64,000 bases of DNA, from contig NZ_JAGSOV010000023.1 of NCBI RefSeq assembly GCF_023898865.1, forward strand, positions 62,001 through 126,000. Direction: 5' to 3'. Made by a program: the position numbers and the translations under genes. The notes under the pieces are model-generated. The model was not told where the DNA came from and ran no database searches. It saw nothing but the letters and a program-made list of their open reading frames with translations. This DNA comes from Pseudonocardia humida. Lineage in GTDB: Bacteria > Actinomycetota > Actinomycetes > Mycobacteriales > Pseudonocardiaceae. Within the stretch, counting starts at the first letter, position 1; every line of letters starts with the position of its first letter. Shown in pieces: positions 60,728 to 64,000 of this stretch.

Positions 60728-62194
60728 ATGAGCAGCGAGCCGCACGGGATCGCCTTCCCCGCCGACGCCTCGGGCCGGCGCAGCAGCACGGCCGTCGGCC
60801 GGGGCGTGATCGCCGACGCCCTGCGCCCGGTCGATCCGGCCGGGGCACGGGCCGCCGAGCAGGAGACGGCCTGGCGGGGCCGCTACCTCGTGCACTTCCG
60901 CCGGCAGGTGGAGGCCGGGCTCGGGGAACCGCGGGACTGGCTGGCCATGGCCGCGGCGGGGCTGGACTCGATCGCCGACCGGATGGCGGTGGTCCGCGAC
61001 GGCACCGACGCCCCGGTGCGGACGCTGCTGACCGACAGCCCGGACCGGGAGCTGGGCACCGTCGAGCTGCGCGGTACCCGCCCGCCCGCCGAACGGTTGG
61101 CGATCCCCTACCGGGGCCGCGAGCTCGCGGGCGACGCCCTGCGCGCCCAGCTCGACGGGTGGGTGGCGGCCGGGGTCATGGAGCCCTCGGCCCGCGACGC
61201 GGTCGGGGTCGTCATCGACAACCCGGGCTGGCTGGCGCTGCCCGGCCGGACCGTCGCCGTGCTCGGGGCGGGCGCGGAGATGGGGCCGCTGCCCGCGCTG
61301 CTGCGCTGGGGGGCGACCGCCGCCGCCGTCGACCTGCCGCGGCCCGCGGTCTGGGAGCGGATCGCGCGGCTGGCCCGCGACGGCGCGGGCAGGCTGCTCG
61401 TGCCGGTCCGCGAGCCGGACACCGGGCGCGGGCTCCCGCACAGCGCGGGCGTCGACCTGCTCGCCGAGGTGCCCGCCGTGGCCGAGTGGCTGCTGACCCG
61501 GCCCGAGCGGCTGGTCCTGGGCAACTACCTCTACGCCGACGGCGGGGTGCACACGCGCATCTCGCTCGCCGCGGACGTGCTCGCCCAGCGGCTGCAGGCC
61601 GCCCGCCCCGACCTGGCCCTGGCGTTCCTGGCCACCCCGACGGACGTGTTCGCCGTCCCGGGCGAGGCGGTCGAGCACTCGGTGCGGGCGTACGCGCGGC
61701 GCTCCCGCACCGCGAAGCTCCTGGGCAGGCCGCTGCGCTGGGCGAGCCGGGGCCGGCTGCTGCACCGGGCGTACCAGCCCGGCGCCGACCCCGGGGTCTG
61801 CGACGCGCTCGTGCCGGCCCAGGGGCCGAACTACGCCCTGGCCAAGCGGATCCAGCGCTGGCGGGCCGCCGTGGCGCGCGACGCGGGCGCGACCGTCTCG
61901 TTCCACGTCGCGCCGTCCAGCCGCACCAGCTCGGTGGTCAAGAACAAGGCGCTCGCCGCGGCCTTCGCCGGCGCCCACCGGTTCGCCGTCGAGATCTTCG
62001 AGCCGACCACCGCGAACGCGCTCATGGCCGCGCTGCTCGTGCACGACCTGAGCACGACCCCCGTCACCCACCCGCACCCGTGGCGCGACGAGGCCGACGG
62101 CGCCGTGCATGGTGGACTGTGGCGCACCCCGTACGCCCCGCGCAGCTCGCTGGGCCTGGCGGCCGTCCTCGGCTACACGACAGCGCGCATGTGA
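60728..62194 (+). CDS. 488-residue protein of unrecognised family
   Basis: I do not recognise this protein. It has a helical N-terminal third and a Rossmann-like segment VAVLGAGAEMGPLPALLRWGATAAAVDLPR near residue 178, which suggests binding of a nucleotide such as NAD or SAM. Later it contains the polar motif FHVAPSSRTSSVVKNKALAAAFAGAHRF. The ATG at 60728 is preceded by GAGGAG. Its stop lies 34 bases before ald and the two may be co-transcribed. Confidence 0.6.
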   Translation: MSSEPHGIAFPADASGRRSSTAVGRGVIADALRPVDPAGARAAEQETAWRGRYLVHFRRQVEAGLGEPRDWLAMAAAGLDSIADRMAVVRDGTDAPVRTLLTDSPDRELGTVELRGTRPPAERLAIPYRGRELAGDALRAQLDGWVAAGVMEPSARDAVGVVIDNPGWLALPGRTVAVLGAGAEMGPLPALLRWGATAAAVDLPRPAVWERIARLARDGAGRLLVPVREPDTGRGLPHSAGVDLLAEVPAVAEWLLTRPERLVLGNYLYADGGVHTRISLAADVLAQRLQAARPDLALAFLATPTDVFAVPGEAVEHSVRAYARRSRTAKLLGRPLRWASRGRLLHRAYQPGADPGVCDALVPAQGPNYALAKRIQRWRAAVARDAGATVSFHVAPSSRTSSVVKNKALAAAFAGAHRFAVEIFEPTTANALMAALLVHDLSTTPVTHPHPWRDEADGAVHGGLWRTPYAPRSSLGLAAVLGYTTARM

Positions 62195-62228
62195 GGCCCC
62201 GGCTCCCCGAACCGGAAGGAGACACGCC

Positions 62229-63359
62229 GTGAGCGGACTCGTCGTCGGAGTTCCCAGCGAGATCAAGGACAACGAGAACCGGGTGGCGCTCACCCCCGAC
62301 GGCGTCGTCGAGCTGGTACACGCCGACCACCGGGTGGTCGTGCAGTCCGGTGCAGGCACCGGGTCGCGGTTCAGCGACGGGGAGTTCGCCGCCGCGGGCG
62401 CGGACGTGGTGGGGAGCGCGGACGAGGTGTTCGCCGCCGCGGACCTCATCGTCAAGGTCAAGGAGCCGGTGCCTGCGGAGTACCACCGCTTCCGCGAGGG
62501 CCAGCAGCTGTTCACCTACCTGCACCTGGCCGCGGACCGCGGGCTCACCGAGTTCCTGCTGGAACGGCGGATCGACGCCATCGCCTACGAGACCGTGCAG
62601 ACCGCCGACGGCAAGCTCCCGCTGCTGACCCCGATGAGCGAGGTCGCCGGCCGGATGGCCGTGCAGGCCGCCGCGCACCACCTGGAGAGCCCGGCCGGCG
62701 GCGCGGGCATCCTGCTCGGCGGGGTCCCCGGCACCCCCGCGGCGAAGGTCCTGATCATCGGCGGCGGGGTGTCCGGCACCGAAGCGGCCAAGATCGCGCT
62801 GGGGATGCGGGCCATCGTCCGGGTCCTGGACACCAACCCCAGCCGGCTGGCCTACCTGTCCGACATCTTCGGCGGGCGCCTGGACCTGGTCACCCCCAAC
62901 CGGGCCCGCACCGCGGCCTACGTCGCCGAGGCCGACGTCGTGATCGGCGCGGTCCTGGTGCCCGGGGCCAAGGCGCCCAAGCTGGTCAGCCGGGAGATGG
63001 TGGCGGCGATGCGGGCGGGCAGCGTGGTCGTCGACATCGCCATCGACCAGGGCGGGTGCTTCGAGACCAGCCGCCCGACCACCCACTCCGACCCCGTCTA
63101 CGTCGAGGAGGGGGTCATCCACTACTGCGTGGCCAACATCCCGGGGGCGGTCGCGCGCACCTCGACGCTGGCCCTCACCGCGGCCACGCTCCCCTACCTC
63201 GTCCGCGTCGCGCGCCACGGCGTCCGCGGCGCCGCCGAGGCCGAGACCGCCCTGCGCCTGGGCCTGAGCACGTTCGGCGGGAAGCTGGTCACGCAGCCGG
63301 TCGCCGAGGCCCACGACCTGCCCTTCACCGACCCCGCCGACCTGCTCGCCACGCGGTGA
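62229..63359 (+). CDS. ald: Alanine dehydrogenase
   Basis: 376 residues, the normal length. VGVPSEIKDNENRVALTP opens the protein, with active-site Lys in IVKVKEPVPAEY and His in FTYLHLAADRG. The NAD motif VLIIGGGVSGTEAAKIALGM is at about 175, and VVDIAIDQGGCFETSRPTTHSDP is the family's late signature. It converts alanine to pyruvate and ammonia with NAD, or the reverse. GTG at 62229 has AAGGAG upstream. Confidence 0.93.
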   Translation: MSGLVVGVPSEIKDNENRVALTPDGVVELVHADHRVVVQSGAGTGSRFSDGEFAAAGADVVGSADEVFAAADLIVKVKEPVPAEYHRFREGQQLFTYLHLAADRGLTEFLLERRIDAIAYETVQTADGKLPLLTPMSEVAGRMAVQAAAHHLESPAGGAGILLGGVPGTPAAKVLIIGGGVSGTEAAKIALGMRAIVRVLDTNPSRLAYLSDIFGGRLDLVTPNRARTAAYVAEADVVIGAVLVPGAKAPKLVSREMVAAMRAGSVVVDIAIDQGGCFETSRPTTHSDPVYVEEGVIHYCVANIPGAVARTSTLALTAATLPYLVRVARHGVRGAAEAETALRLGLSTFGGKLVTQPVAEAHDLPFTDPADLLATR

Positions 63360-63364
63360 GGCGG

Positions 63365-63380
63365 GAGCCGCCGCCGGCTC
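63365..63380. terminator. Hairpin between ald and the WD40 gene
   Basis: GAGCCG (63365-63370) pairs with CGGCTC (63375-63380), 6 bases after the ald stop and at the stop of the convergent WD40 gene, so it could end both transcripts. Confidence 0.45.
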
Positions 63381-64000
63381 AGCGCGGGCAGACCGGCTGC
63401 TGCGGGCGGTCGGGCAGGTACCGCGCCCACTCGGCGGGGTCGAGGTCGCGGCCGACGATCCCGCACAGGCGCTCGCGCAGCGCGGCCGCGTCCAGGTCCC
63501 ACCGCAGGACCTCGCCGCCGTAGGTGGTCGCGACGAGACCGGTCCCGTTCGCGCGGAACCCGACCCCGGTGATGAGGGCACCGCTGAGGACGGCCCGCTG
63601 GGCCAGCGTCCCGGTGTCGGACAGCACGACGAGCCCGGCCGTGTCACCGGAGGCCAGGGTGCGCCCGTCGGGGCTGAACGCCACCGCGGTGACCCGCTCG
63701 CGGTGCCCGGGCAGGACCGCGAGCCCGTCCTCGCCGTCGTCGCGCAGCGTCCACAGCACGACCCGCCCGTCCATGCCCGCCTGGGCGAGCCGGGTGCCGT
63801 CCGGGCTGAACGCGAGGCCGGTCGTGCCCAGCCGGCTGGAGCCGTCCAGGGTCCGGATGCGGGTCCGGGCGGCGACGTCCCACAGCCCCACCCCGTCGAC
63901 CGACGCCGCGGCGAGGGTGCGCCCGTCGGGGCTGAACGCGATGGCCATGCCCCCGGGCAGCGCCTGGTCCTGCAGGGTGCCGACGCGGGTCGCGGAGGCG
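63379..64000 (-). CDS. WD40-repeat protein, C-terminal part (partial)
   Basis: At least 206 residues, continuing beyond the window. WD40 blades are clear from repeats such as AIAFSPDGRTLAAAS and AVAFSPDGRTLASGD. The tail ERLCGIVGRDLDPAEWARYLPD, then PVC, is the typical end of large bacterial WD40 proteins whose N-terminal half is a protease, kinase, TIR or STAND ATPase. The function depends on the missing part. Confidence 0.85.
   Translation of the reverse strand, partial: ASATRVGTLQDQALPGGMAIAFSPDGRTLAAASVDGVGLWDVAARTRIRTLDGSSRLGTTGLAFSPDGTRLAQAGMDGRVVLWTLRDDGEDGLAVLPGHRERVTAVAFSPDGRTLASGDTAGLVVLSDTGTLAQRAVLSGALITGVGFRANGTGLVATTYGGEVLRWDLDAAALRERLCGIVGRDLDPAEWARYLPDRPQQPVCPR

Overview
The window is very GC-rich throughout. 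It uses GTG starts freely and many genes are joined by 4-base stop/start overlaps. It carries actinobacterial hallmarks: a DUF397 remnant, an ECF42-type sigma factor, a class F sortase, LLM/F420-type oxidoreductases, a PHA synthase with a phasin, and a sugar importer without its own ATPase. It is most likely chromosomal DNA of a high-GC actinomycete. Pseudonocardiaceae is my best guess, by inference; no rRNA or tRNA gene is present to confirm it.

Layout. 1-3940: end of a membrane protein, a cytochrome P450 stump, a divergent TetR/DUF4267 pair with clear operators, and two flavin or F420 oxidoreductases. 4037-10143 (minus strand): a six-gene stressosome-type operon read rsbR, rsbS, rsbT, an RsbX-like phosphatase with a fused ATPase domain, a hybrid histidine kinase, and a response-regulator/PP2C phosphatase. 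Nearly all its junctions overlap. 10317-16518: a LacI-controlled sugar-uptake operon (lipoprotein, two permeases, ThuA-like protein, Gfo/Idh/MocA oxidoreductase). The lacI gene is broken by an imperfect 109-base tandem duplication. The same 16-base operator stands before lacI and before the operon. 17943-22665: polyhydroxyalkanoate (PHA) genes (phasin, a Cys-type PhaC-like hydrolase, an IclR regulator, phaC). 22923-33980: mixed metabolism, with a patch of three truncated genes fused end to end (30340-31509). 34022-35831: DGPF protein plus ECF42 sigma factor. 36730-39486: TIR-domain stump, acyl-CoA synthetase, CsbD, and a stand-alone proteasome-fold hydrolase. 39648-46841: the DUF4129-DUF4350-MoxR-DUF58-SpoIIM-RDD envelope cluster. 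49212-53640: an ECF sigma/anti-sigma/ABC exporter/DUF4397/sortase run whose last two genes have lost their export signals. 54098-56822: a PhaB-like reductase and an unusual ketoacyl synthase III with a long N-terminal extension. 59052-60609: a MarR/universal-stress-protein pair with tandem operators. 60728-63359: an unrecognised 488-residue protein and alanine dehydrogenase. The window ends inside a WD40-repeat gene.

Three themes link the genes. Stress signalling: the stressosome operon, an RsbW-like ATPase at 53699, a two-domain universal stress protein and a CsbD protein. Carbon storage: phasin, PhaC, a PhaC-like enzyme and, 30 kb away, a reductase/KAS III pair that could supply the monomer. 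Gene decay: at least eight truncated genes lie in the spaces between intact operons, some meeting at sharp junctions. Two short stretches (about 11040-11156 and 34424-34506) are almost free of A and T and look like sequencing or assembly artefacts; genes touching them should be re-checked.
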